Made by a program: the position numbers and the translations under genes
Assembly: GCA_001777515.1 (NCBI GenBank)
Contig: MFEF01000003.1
Span: 1-53,422, forward strand
Length of the DNA: 53,422 nucleotides
Direction of reading: 5' to 3'
DNA from: Candidatus Doudnabacteria bacterium RIFCSPHIGHO2_01_48_18
Lineage (GTDB): Bacteria > Patescibacteriota > Doudnabacteria > UBA920 > 2-01-FULL-46-14
The notes under the pieces: model-generated
Database searches by the model: none
What the model was told of the DNA's origin: nothing
What the model saw: the letters and a program-made list of their open reading frames with translations, nothing else
Shown: piece by piece, positions 8,120 through 14,804 of the stretch
Layout: each line of letters begins with the position of its first letter
How positions within the stretch are numbered: the first letter of the stretch is position 1

Positions 8120-9292
8120 TTATGAACAATGTTTAGTGATTATTTTGATCAAAATATCCGCGCCTGCTTTCACCATATCTTTGCCCATGATGAGCGGCGG
8201 GCTGAAAAACAATGTTTCCGCTGATGCCGAATCTATCACAAGCCCGCTATCTAGGACGTCTGCAAGGATTTTTTGCAACAGGCTTTTATCAGACAGTTCA
8301 ATAGCCATTAGCATGCCAATCCCTCGCACCTCTTTTACTTTGGAGAGATTTTCCAGCGGCTTTAGCAGTGCCAATAAAGATCTTCCCATCTTATCAGCGT
8401 TTTCCCACAATTTGTGTTCCAAAACCAGCTCAACATTCGCCTTAGCAAGGAGCATGTCATTTGGCAGCCAGCCAAAGGTCGAGTAGTAAGGAAAATATCC
8501 TTTGAGTTTAAAAATTTTATTTGCCATTTCTTCCGTGACAAGCACCGCCCCGATTGTCGCGTAACCCCCGGAAAAGCCCTTAGCCAGACACATAATGTCC
8601 GGCTCGAGATTCCAATGTTCGGAGGCAAACAGTCTACCGGTTCGGCCAAATCCTGTAGCAACCTCATCCATAATAAAAACTATCCCGTTAGTTTTGCAAA
8701 TCTTTGCGAGGCGCGGATAAAAATCCGCGGGTGGAATCTTTACTCCGGCATTGGTAAAAATCGGCTCACTCAAAAACGCAGCCACGTTGCCGCCCTCCGC
8801 GATTTGTTCAAACCTAGCAATAACCTCGTCAGCGGTTTTTTCATGAGGCATGGCAATCTTTTCCATTTCCCCTACCCCCGGCGAGATATCCGGGGTCAAA
8901 GCTACGCCCACGGATGCGGCGCCATAGGTGTGCCCATGGTAGACGCCGTCAATGGAAACGATTTTTTTCTTGCCGGTTGCGGCCCGGGCGATCTTCATAG
9001 CCAGCTCGACGGCCTCGGAACCGCTGGTACAGCGGAATGAAACCTGCAATTTCCCGGGAGCGATATCAGCTAAAAACCTGGCAAAATTTTCCCACTCCGG
9101 CCACGAGTAAGACGGTGGAATATAAACTCCAGAATTTTTTAGCGCCATCATTTTTGGGTGCCTCCAACCTACGGTGGAAACACACCAACCGCCCAAAAAA
9201 TCTAAATATCTTTTACCGTTCTTATCAATCAAAAAACAGCCGTCACCATCAACGAAATCAGTCGTATCGCCATAATCAGCTAAGTATTTCAT
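8120..9292 (-). CDS. Class III PLP-dependent aminotransferase
   Basis: The fold-type I aminotransferase of 390 residues has the class III signature region: MDEVATGFGRTG with the conserved Asp, then CLAKGFSGG with the PLP Schiff-base Lys. The TSGSEAVE phosphate-binding segment and YHGHTYG substrate-side loop are present. Relatives act on acetylornithine, 4-aminobutyrate, lysine or glutamate semialdehyde. No neighbouring biosynthetic genes allow a choice. It may act in amino-acid salvage. It is complete and stands alone, upstream of the deleted nuclease and downstream of tRNA-Pro. Confidence 0.85.
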   Translation of the reverse strand: MKYLADYGDTTDFVDGDGCFLIDKNGKRYLDFLGGWCVSTVGWRHPKMMALKNSGVYIPPSYSWPEWENFARFLADIAPGKLQVSFRCTSGSEAVELAMKIARAATGKKKIVSIDGVYHGHTYGAASVGVALTPDISPGVGEMEKIAMPHEKTADEVIARFEQIAEGGNVAAFLSEPIFTNAGVKIPPADFYPRLAKICKTNGIVFIMDEVATGFGRTGRLFASEHWNLEPDIMCLAKGFSGGYATIGAVLVTEEMANKIFKLKGYFPYYSTFGWLPNDMLLAKANVELVLEHKLWENADKMGRSLLALLKPLENLSKVKEVRGIGMLMAIELSDKSLLQKILADVLDSGLVIDSASAETLFFSPPLIMGKDMVKAGADILIKIITKHCS

Positions 9293-9305
9293 AAGTAGTC
9301 CTTTA

Positions 9306-9376
9306 TCGGGCTGCCGAGAATCGAACTCGGACTACATGCACCCCATGCATGCGTACTACCACTATACGACAGCCCG
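9306..9376 (-). tRNA. tRNA-Pro(GGG)
   Basis: The 71-base cloverleaf has acceptor CGGGCTG/CAGCCCG with A73, U8, D arm GTAT/GTAC with a GG-containing loop, and anticodon stem CATGC/GCATG. The 7-base loop ATGGGGT gives anticodon GGG after U33, and the T arm is CCGAG/CTCGG with loop TTCGAAT. CCA is not encoded. Confidence 0.92.
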
Positions 9377-9425
9377 ATCACATGTGAATTGGAAAGTCAT
9401 CTAATTTTATCATCTGTTGGTAAAT

Positions 9426-9464
9426 AAAAAAAGCGAGCGATTGACGGTTGGGTCAATCGCTCGC
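9426..9464 (-). terminator. Strong terminator of the small-gene module
   Basis: A perfect 12-bp GC-rich stem (9433-9444/9453-9464) is followed on the minus strand by seven T (9432-9426). It ends the transcript of the two small genes just upstream. Confidence 0.88.
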
Positions 9465-9474
9465 ACACAAAACC

Positions 9475-9723
9475 TCAGGTTTCGGCGGCGAGATTTTTCA
9501 GCGGAACAACCGGCGTTCCCATTTCGAGAATCGTTTCGATCTCACGCAGCTTTAAATCCATGTCATGGTAATTCTTATGCATCAGTACGGTGCCTGTCTC
9601 GTGATCGAGTCGGGCGCCAAGATTCTGCATATTTTCCAGCAACCTGCCACGCAAGCTCTGAAGATCTGTTGTCTCCATTTTGTGAAGGGGGACCCTAGGA
9701 ACTCTTCTATATTTTTTTTGCAT
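9475..9723 (-). CDS. Unknown 82-residue protein
   Basis: I do not recognise this protein. It is mixed-charge and helical, with a basic N-terminus (MQKKYRRVPRVPLHK) and a central Leu-rich amphipathic stretch. AAAGGGGA lies 8 bases before the ATG, so translation is well supported. It follows the 59-residue Arg-rich gene by 13 bases and is closed by a strong terminator. The pair forms a self-contained unit between tRNA-Pro and the tRNA-like sequence. Confidence 0.65.
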   Translation of the reverse strand: MQKKYRRVPRVPLHKMETTDLQSLRGRLLENMQNLGARLDHETGTVLMHKNYHDMDLKLREIETILEMGTPVVPLKNLAAET

Positions 9724-9736
9724 CGGCTATTCCCCT

Positions 9737-9916
9737 TTAGCGGGCGAAATAACTTCGATCTGCCTGCGCTTCTTTCTGATCGAGAATTCGTTCTTCCCGA
9801 CGTTTGAGAACATGCCGGCGATGATCCGAAAGCGCTTCTGCGGCACGCCTGCTGACACGTCGTAATTCCGCGTTCAGCTTTCGCTGTGACCTGTTCATGT
9901 ACTTCTTTTGGCTCAT
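9737..9916 (-). CDS. Unknown Arg-rich 59-residue protein
   Basis: The product MSQKKYMNRSQRKLNAELRR... is about one-third Arg and Lys and wholly helical. It resembles nucleic-acid-binding small proteins, but no family is recognised. The start at 9916 is chosen over a longer frame reaching 10087, because the longer frame would run through the tRNA-like sequence, and AAGGACGG lies 7 bases upstream of this ATG. The ATG overlaps the TGA of a possible leader peptide in the form ATGA. Confidence 0.55.
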   Translation of the reverse strand: MSQKKYMNRSQRKLNAELRRVSRRAAEALSDHRRHVLKRREERILDQKEAQADRSYFAR

Positions 9917-9981
9917 TCTAAACCGTCCTTCAGAAAGTTGTCCAAAATTAGTGCGATATCTATCGCACCGCCTTGTTTCAA
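9913..9981 (-). CDS. Possible short leader ORF with ATGA coupling
   Basis: A TTG-initiated frame of 22 codons (LKQGGAIDIALILDNFLKDG...) follows AGGAGG closely and ends in TGA overlapping the next ATG. Its composition looks protein-like. The start could also be the TTG four codons earlier. It is too short to be sure, and it contains the palindrome at 9951-9968. Confidence 0.35.
   Translation of the reverse strand: MKQGGAIDIALILDNFLKDGLE
9951..9968. promoter_or_regulatory. 18-bp palindrome, possible operator
   Basis: GTGCGATA/TATCGCAC with a 2-base centre is an exact inverted repeat upstream of the small-gene pair. It could bind a dimeric repressor or fold as a hairpin in the leader. Confidence 0.4.
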
Positions 9982-10024
9982 AATCCTCCTCAAGATTGAA
10001 AATTGTACTCCTTGTTAACCTAAG

Positions 10025-10093
10025 TGGGGACGATGGGTTCGAACCCATGTGCCTTCTCTGCAAGAGCAGTGACCGTCTTCTGTCCACGTCCCC
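10025..10093 (-). tRNA. tRNA-like sequence with irregular D and T loops
   Basis: A 7-bp acceptor (GGGGACG/CGTCCCC) with A73 encloses a D stem (GAC/GTC), an anticodon arm (CTGCT/AGAAG with one G-A mismatch) and a T arm (ATGGG/CCCAT). The D loop lacks the usual GG and the T loop has six bases instead of seven. By position the anticodon would be TGC (Ala), but there is no G3-U70 pair; a reading as Cys(GCA) pairs worse. It may be a divergent or decayed tRNA. Confidence 0.55.
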
Positions 10094-10324
10094 TTATAAA
10101 ACCAAAATCCGCTTTTGCGGCGGACTTGGGTCTTTTTGCTGCGGATCAGTATTGATTTCCTCTATGACACAAGTCGCCGTCTGGGATAAATAGCAAACTT
10201 AATGAGACCGGAGTGAATCGGTTTCATTGTTGCCGCGTATTTTCGCCAGACATTGCTCATATAATAGCGCAGAAATTAATACTTAATGGCAATGGTATCA
10301 GCAGTAACAACAGTAGTCAAGCAG

Positions 10325-10366
10325 CCATCCACAGCTTTTCCACACTTTTATCCCAACTTATTCACA
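10325..10366 (+). other. DnaA-box-like array beside parB, candidate origin
   Basis: Three same-direction 9-mers like TTATCCACA lie at 10325 (CCATCCACA), 10336 (TTTTCCACA) and 10358 (TTATTCACA), spaced 11 and 22 bases, that is, whole helical turns. A weaker TTATCCCAA sits at 10348 between them. The 230-base stretch 10094-10324 to the left has no gene; it includes a small stem near 10106-10125 and an AT-rich patch near 10273-10285. Position beside parB fits an origin region. No dnaA gene is in the window. Confidence 0.4.
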
Positions 10367-11355
10367 ATATTATTAAGTTCTTCGTCAGAGAAAAATTCGA
10401 TAGTAATCCGGCCAGCGCCTTTCGCGCCTTTGCTGACCTCGACCCTGGTGCCAAGCTTGCCGCGGAGCACGTTTTCCAGCGAAGTCAGAAACGGATCGGG
10501 CGTGAACATCTCGCGAACTTTGATCTTGCGGCGGGCGATTTCACGCACCTTAGCCTCGATGTCTCTCACCTTCATGCCTTCCCGAACAATGACCTTGTAC
10601 ATCTCTAGCATCTCTTCCTTGTCACGCAAAGTCAAAAGCGGCCGGGCTTGTCCTTCCGCGATTTTTTCTTCGATCAACGCACGCTGCACCTCAACTGGGA
10701 GATTTAAAAGCCGCAGCAGGTTTGACACTGTGGAATGGTTTTTACCGACCTTGGCCGCGATATCGATAATCTTGAGGCCGAATTCCTCCTGCAAACGCTG
10801 GTAAGCCCTGGCCTCTTCGATCGGATTGAGGTTGGCGCGCTGCACGTTCTCGATCAACGCGATCTCCAGCTTTTGCTCACCCCCGAGCTTTGGGGACAGC
10901 AAAACCGGAATCTTGGTCAGACCAGCGAGTTTTGATGCGCGAAAACGGCGCTCCCCTACAAGTATTTCGTATTTGCCATCCGTGCGCTCCGTCACCACAA
11001 GCGGCTGAATCACGCCGTGGACCTTGATAGACTCCGCGAGTTCTTGCAGTTTCTGCTCGTCGAAAATCCGCCGCGGCTGAAATTCATTTGGCACAATGTC
11101 GTCCACAGAAATCTCCCGCATCTGCTTGCCGTCAAGCGGGGAACGAAACTTGGCCTGCGGGTCTGATTCTACTGTCGGATGCCTTATGAGTCCTGACTTG
11201 TCAACTTTCAGGCCCTCTTCCTGGATCCGCTCCAGGTCAGCGGCAACCTCCTGGGTCATGTCCTGATCAAGCGCGCCAAATTTGTCGAACTCACCTTTCA
11301 GGTCAGAGCCGGACAGGTCTTCAAAATTTCCTAGTTTAAAAACATCATCACCCAT
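10348..11355 (-). CDS. parB: ParB/Spo0J chromosome partitioning protein
   Basis: ParB binds parS sites near the origin and slides as a CTP-dependent clamp. The 335-residue protein has an extended acidic N-terminal region (1-80), then the CTP-binding motifs GERRFRA (134-140) and ENVQRANLNPIEEA (169-182). A helix-turn-helix follows (about 194-216), with a C-terminal dimerisation segment. The N-terminal extension has no ParA-stimulating basic motif that I can see, and no parA lies next to it. The 3' end overlaps the DnaA-box-like array. The start has no good Shine-Dalgarno sequence. Confidence 0.93.
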   Translation of the reverse strand: MGDDVFKLGNFEDLSGSDLKGEFDKFGALDQDMTQEVAADLERIQEEGLKVDKSGLIRHPTVESDPQAKFRSPLDGKQMREISVDDIVPNEFQPRRIFDEQKLQELAESIKVHGVIQPLVVTERTDGKYEILVGERRFRASKLAGLTKIPVLLSPKLGGEQKLEIALIENVQRANLNPIEEARAYQRLQEEFGLKIIDIAAKVGKNHSTVSNLLRLLNLPVEVQRALIEEKIAEGQARPLLTLRDKEEMLEMYKVIVREGMKVRDIEAKVREIARRKIKVREMFTPDPFLTSLENVLRGKLGTRVEVSKGAKGAGRITIEFFSDEELNNIVNKLG

Positions 11356-11435
11356 GAAGGAAATTTATCAAAATTAACGTAAAAGGGCAAAATTTCCAAT
11401 TTCAACCGCTCAGTCACGCTAAGCTGTCGCAACAA

Positions 11436-11484
11436 AAAAGGGAATAGACGTTCGTCCTTGCGGATTACTTATCTATTCCCTTTT
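11436..11484 (-). terminator. Terminator of the purE-purC operon
   Basis: AAAAGGGAATAGA pairs with TCTATTCCCTTTT across a 23-base loop, and six T follow on the minus strand. It lies 40 bases past purC. The remaining 80 bases up to parB hold nothing recognisable. Confidence 0.8.
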
Positions 11485-11524
11485 CCCTCCAAATGAATTT
11501 CCTCCTAGTTTAAAGCATCCTGGT

Positions 11525-12571
11525 TTAAAGCGGGAGTCGAAAATCCATAACTCCCATATCGTACCGGATGTAAGCTTCAGGGTCATTCCCTGTCCAGAGC
11601 TCGAAAATTTCCAGATACAGCTCAGTTGTACGGCCAATGATTTCCGGCGGAATCCTGACCGCGTGCCCCGCTGCCCTTTGTTCGTCGATTTTGGGTTTGA
11701 GTTTCGGAAACGGCCCATACTCGGTCACGACGGTTTTCAAAAAATCTCTCACGAACTGCTTGTCAAAACTCGGCTGCGGCTTCTCTGCAGCCAAGTACTC
11801 GTCATAAGTCGCTGCCGGCCAGAAACGTGACGAATCGGGAGTGCCCCGCTCGTCAGCATAGCGCATCTTACGATTCCGATCGAGCCCGAATTCCGCCTTG
11901 GTATCCACGAAAATTATTCCTCGTGGCAGGCCATGGGCTGCGCAGCGGTTATAAAGCTCGAGTGTTAACTGCTTGATGCCGAACTGCCGCTCTGCATCTT
12001 CTGCGTCCATGTGTTCGTCGTGATCATCTTCAGATTTGGTGCTTGGGGTAAACGCCGGTTCAGGAAGCTTGGAGCCGTCAATCAAACCGGGCGGCAGCTT
12101 TATGCCGCAGACTTCGCCAGTTTTCTGGTACGGTTCTACGGCCGAACCCGTGAGATAGCCGCGGGCAATCCCCTCTACCTTGAGCATCTTCAAGTTCATG
12201 ACAATCGAGGCCCGGGCTTGCAGCTCGGTATTACCGCGAAAATGCGGCGGTAGATATCTGTCGATTTCAGGTCCAACTGCGATCAGGTCATGATCATGAT
12301 CTGCCATGATCGTAGTAACGGCAAAATGGTTCATCGCATTTAGCACATAGCCTTTGCAGGGAAACAGCGATGACGTAACTATGTCGAACGCACTCAAGCG
12401 GTCTGTTACAACCACCATACGCATGTTTGACTGGTTAGGAAGCAAATAACTGTCGCGTGCTTTGCCTTGCGGCAATCTCTGCAATCCTCCTGCAACCAGG
12501 TGAGTGCTGAGTGTGGTTTCGGCCACGCCAGCAGGAATCTTAGGAACTTTGTCTTCAATCATTGCCATCAT
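11525..12571 (-). CDS. purC: SAICAR synthase
   Basis: PurC joins CAIR and aspartate with ATP in purine synthesis. The 348-residue length matches the longer (yeast/actinobacterial-type) form. Visible family segments are KARDSYLL with the ATP-site Lys, VVVTDRLSAFDIV, VEGIARGYLTGSA, and FVDTKAEFGLD with the catalytic-site Asp. The start sits next to AGGAGG: the first ATG is 2 bases away and the second (12568) 5 bases, so the second may be the real one. Its upstream neighbour is the divergent purE, 6 bases away, and the purE stop codon overlaps this ribosome-binding site. Confidence 0.95.
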   Translation of the reverse strand: MMAMIEDKVPKIPAGVAETTLSTHLVAGGLQRLPQGKARDSYLLPNQSNMRMVVVTDRLSAFDIVTSSLFPCKGYVLNAMNHFAVTTIMADHDHDLIAVGPEIDRYLPPHFRGNTELQARASIVMNLKMLKVEGIARGYLTGSAVEPYQKTGEVCGIKLPPGLIDGSKLPEPAFTPSTKSEDDHDEHMDAEDAERQFGIKQLTLELYNRCAAHGLPRGIIFVDTKAEFGLDRNRKMRYADERGTPDSSRFWPAATYDEYLAAEKPQPSFDKQFVRDFLKTVVTEYGPFPKLKPKIDEQRAAGHAVRIPPEIIGRTTELYLEIFELWTGNDPEAYIRYDMGVMDFRLPL

Positions 12572-12577
12572 TGCCTC

Positions 12578-13147
12578 CTAGTCTTCTGGAATCGGCGCGG
12601 CAGCGGCCAATGCCCGGGGTTGTTGCTCATCCAGCGTGCCGCGAACATCGAACTGCGGCTGCTGCTTTGTCTTGAGAAATTCGTCTCTGAAATGCCCGAG
12701 CCTCACCAGTATCGAGCGATCTGACCTGGAGAGACTCTGACAGGCCAAAACGGCGGCATTCAAAAAGCCACGTTTTCCGTGACCAGGACACGACACAGCC
12801 ACGAAATCCGGTGTCGATAGCAGAGACGGAATATGCTCAGCCGTTTCAGGCACGCACATCACGACCGTTCCCTCCATGAAAGGCGTCGCGTAGGCAAAAT
12901 ACGACGCCGCGGCGCGGCCGATCATGGGGAAAAGCCCGGCGCAGGTTATGACGATCTCGACCTCGAGATTTCGGAGTTTTTCACAAAATTCCGCATTCTC
13001 GATCGGATTTTTTTCAGCCGATCCACGTATGAGGATCCATCGATGCTTGCCGAGCACCTTGTCGAGCATGTCGTAGACGAACTCAGCATTCATCCACTTC
13101 TCATCGTCCTTGCTAGCGACCATTAGAGCCACTAAAATTTGACTCAT
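12578..13147 (-). CDS. Divergent PurE-like (AIR carboxylase family) protein
   Basis: This 189-residue protein begins with a Rossmann-type strand (ILVALMVASKDDE) where PurE has its GSxSD loop. It keeps the later core, VEIVITCAGLFPMIGRAAA, aligned with PurE's IAGAGGAAHLPG segment, and a following strand ending VMCVP. The usual SD and AHR motifs are replaced. Being directly before purC strongly suggests it supplies CAIR. The C-terminal 40 residues are polar, Gln- and Ala-rich. A strong GAAAGGAGAG lies just upstream. Function is inferred largely from context. Confidence 0.6.
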   Translation of the reverse strand: MSQILVALMVASKDDEKWMNAEFVYDMLDKVLGKHRWILIRGSAEKNPIENAEFCEKLRNLEVEIVITCAGLFPMIGRAAASYFAYATPFMEGTVVMCVPETAEHIPSLLSTPDFVAVSCPGHGKRGFLNAAVLACQSLSRSDRSILVRLGHFRDEFLKTKQQPQFDVRGTLDEQQPRALAAAAPIPED

Positions 13148-13176
13148 CCTTTCTCTCCTTTCATCCAGTCGGTTGA

Positions 13177-13315
13177 CTATAGTTTGGGTTTACTGTCCAT
13201 CGCTGTTTGCCAATTGATAAACGATACGCCTGATTTCAGTATAACCGCGATCTCCACATTTCTGAGTCTCATCCCAAATTTTTCCCATTCTCTCTCTGGT
13301 ATACCGTGGAATCAT
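13177..13315 (-). pseudogene. purB: Decayed 5' end of purB (adenylosuccinate lyase)
   Basis: A well-placed GGGGGA ribosome-binding site precedes MIPRYTRERMGKIWDE, which matches the start of adenylosuccinate lyase (MI.RYTRPEM..IW). After Thr-Gln-Lys the match stops. A +1 frame then gives VEIAVILKSG, resembling the next PurB helix (LEVE.A...). Both frames close within 140 bases of the start, and the remaining ~400 residues are absent. The remnant lies directly upstream of purE-purC, so a purB-purE-purC operon lost its first gene by frameshift and deletion. Confidence 0.6.
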
Positions 13316-13531
13316 TTCTTTCCCCCTTCTTTCCGTATCTAGAATTGCCGTGAAAACAACGCAAACCCACCATGAGTTTGATTGATTATGATAGCAAAAA
13401 GACGGCCGCTGGGAAAATCCCGGCGGCCGTGTCCTAAATTCGCAAAAAGGATCTGCGTAAAACTCGTCTCTGTCCTCTTCTGGCAGAGTCATCAGAATAA
13501 ACAAATCAATAGGTAATTTTTTACGCCCCAT
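13190..13531 (-). CDS. Small ORF reading through a terminator into purB remnant
   Basis: AGGAGG lies 5 bases before the ATG of a 113-codon frame. The first ~34 residues (MGRKKLPIDLFILMTLPEED...) look like a real small protein. The next stretch is encoded by a terminator hairpin, and the last 41 codons are the purB remnant. No stop codon precedes the hairpin. Most likely a short gene lost its stop, or the stop of its natural product lies elsewhere. The protein family is unknown. Confidence 0.4.
   Translation of the reverse strand: MGRKKLPIDLFILMTLPEEDRDEFYADPFCEFRTRPPGFSQRPSFCYHNQSNSWWVCVVFTAILDTERRGKEMIPRYTRERMGKIWDETQKCGDRGYTEIRRIVYQLANSDGQ
13396..13430 (-). terminator. Terminator inside the small ORF, upstream of purE
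   Basis: The stem ACGGCCG(C)/(G)CGGCCGT, extended by GGGA/TCCC, is followed on the minus strand by five T (13400-13396). It separates the small ORF from the pur genes and could act as an attenuator for them. Confidence 0.8.
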
Positions 13532-13656
13532 GTGTCCTCCTAGTTTTTCATCCCGACTAGAATATGCACCCCCCTGTCGCTGCCAATAACATACCACACT
13601 TGACCCGGACCGCAAATTTTGATAAACCAAAGGAATGAAAGTTAGAGGAGGCTGCT

Positions 13657-14028
13657 ATGGTCAGAGATATTTTGGTGATTGCAGGATTTCCTGCGCTCGT
13701 TTACAAAGGCGTAGAAACCGGATCGAACTTTCCACGGCTCGAAAATTCCGAACAGTTTTTTTGGACGGTGATTCTGGCCTTCTGTGCTGGACTGTGGCTT
13801 GCGATGCTTTCTCCATCGATGGCCTATAAAGCGACGCGGTTCTTCGAAAAAGGATGTTACTTTCCTGTGCTGTTCATCGCCACACTGCTCGTCCCCAAGC
13901 TGGGTATCGTGGCAGGCGGGGCGATGTCATTGGCTGGCTGGCTGTTCTTCTTCATTGCCGCGAAAGGGCTGATGACATTCCTGGATGGAATGGAATACGC
14001 CAAAAATAACCCGGGGTCGAGGCGCTAG
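13657..14028 (+). CDS. Unknown small membrane protein
   Basis: This 123-residue protein has three to four hydrophobic segments: near residues 37-55 (FFWTVILAFCAGLWLAML), 68-85 and 86-108. The N-terminal part (1-35) is soluble and the tail is charged. AGAGGAGG precedes the ATG by 6 bases, so expression is likely. I recognise no family. It is a single-gene unit, divergent from the small ORF at 13531 and closed by its own terminator. Confidence 0.65.
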   Translation: MVRDILVIAGFPALVYKGVETGSNFPRLENSEQFFWTVILAFCAGLWLAMLSPSMAYKATRFFEKGCYFPVLFIATLLVPKLGIVAGGAMSLAGWLFFFIAAKGLMTFLDGMEYAKNNPGSRR

Positions 14029-14046
14029 ACATGCGCCATAATATCA

Positions 14047-14086
14047 GAGTCTCGCTGGCTTCACGCTCGCGAGACTCGTCCTTTTT
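14047..14086 (+). terminator. Terminator after the small membrane protein
   Basis: GAGTCTCGC (14047-14055) pairs with GCGAGACTC (14069-14077), and TCCTTTTT follows. It is a standard intrinsic terminator. Confidence 0.85.
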
Positions 14087-14101
14087 ATATATACTTGGTT
14101 T

Positions 14102-14803
14102 ATGCGTTCCGCCTCGAAATCACAACTAAATAAAAGGCAGCGCTATTTACAAGTTGCTCTAAATAGTACTCTTGATGATGCTCAAAACATTATTGAGCAG
14201 CTGCCATTGTCGGACCGCATTATTGTCGAGGCTGGCACGCCCCTCATCAAGCGTTATGGCGCGGAGGCTATTCGAAAAATCAGCTATTGGTACACCGGGC
14301 GTCTTGCACAGGCAGGCGAAAAGATTTTCCCGTATATTGTGGCAGACCTCAAGACGATGGACCGCGGGAGTACCGAGGTCGAGATAGCCGCGCAGGGTGG
14401 CGCTTCAGCTGCCATAGCCCTTGGCAGCGCCCCGATTGAAACGATAAATTCGTTCATTGAGAACTGTGAAAAGCTTGGCGTTGACGCGATGATTGACATG
14501 ATGAACGTGGAATACCCGATTAATGTTTTGGGCAAGCTCAAAAAACTGCCGCCTGTGGTGATCCTGCATCGCGGCGCAGACGAGGAAGAGTTCAACAAAG
14601 AAAAACAAATCCCCTTGCACGAGATTCGTCGTATCAAGGGGGCTTATGACATCATGATTTCTATTGCCGGCGGCGACACGATCCGTGAGGTACAACGGTC
14701 AATCTTCAACGACGCAGACATTGTCGTTGTTTGGAAAACAGTGTTTCAGAGCACTGATGAAACCGTCGGCCTGATCGAAGATTTTCTCAAGCAAATCAAA
14801 TAG
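14102..14803 (+). CDS. 3-hexulose-6-phosphate synthase-like OMPDC/HUMPS protein
   Basis: The 233-residue protein has the OMP decarboxylase superfamily pattern. It starts with LQVALNSTLDDA (first strand and its Asp) and IVEAGTPLI, and carries the DxKxxD catalytic motif as ADLKTMDRG. The wording ADLKTMD.G.TE is closest to 3-hexulose-6-phosphate synthase, which joins formaldehyde and ribulose 5-phosphate or runs in reverse to make pentose. Phosphate-binding segments lie near VVILHRG and SIAGGD. No phosphohexulose isomerase is adjacent. It converges with the SPFH gene, 1 base away. Substrate is uncertain within the superfamily. Confidence 0.75.
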   Translation: MRSASKSQLNKRQRYLQVALNSTLDDAQNIIEQLPLSDRIIVEAGTPLIKRYGAEAIRKISYWYTGRLAQAGEKIFPYIVADLKTMDRGSTEVEIAAQGGASAAIALGSAPIETINSFIENCEKLGVDAMIDMMNVEYPINVLGKLKKLPPVVILHRGADEEEFNKEKQIPLHEIRRIKGAYDIMISIAGGDTIREVQRSIFNDADIVVVWKTVFQSTDETVGLIEDFLKQIK

Positions 14804-14804
14804 C

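Noticed and set aside
9737-10087. 116-codon form of the Arg-rich gene
   Set aside because: The extra 57 codons run through the tRNA-like sequence and a palindrome, and the shorter start has its own ribosome-binding site.
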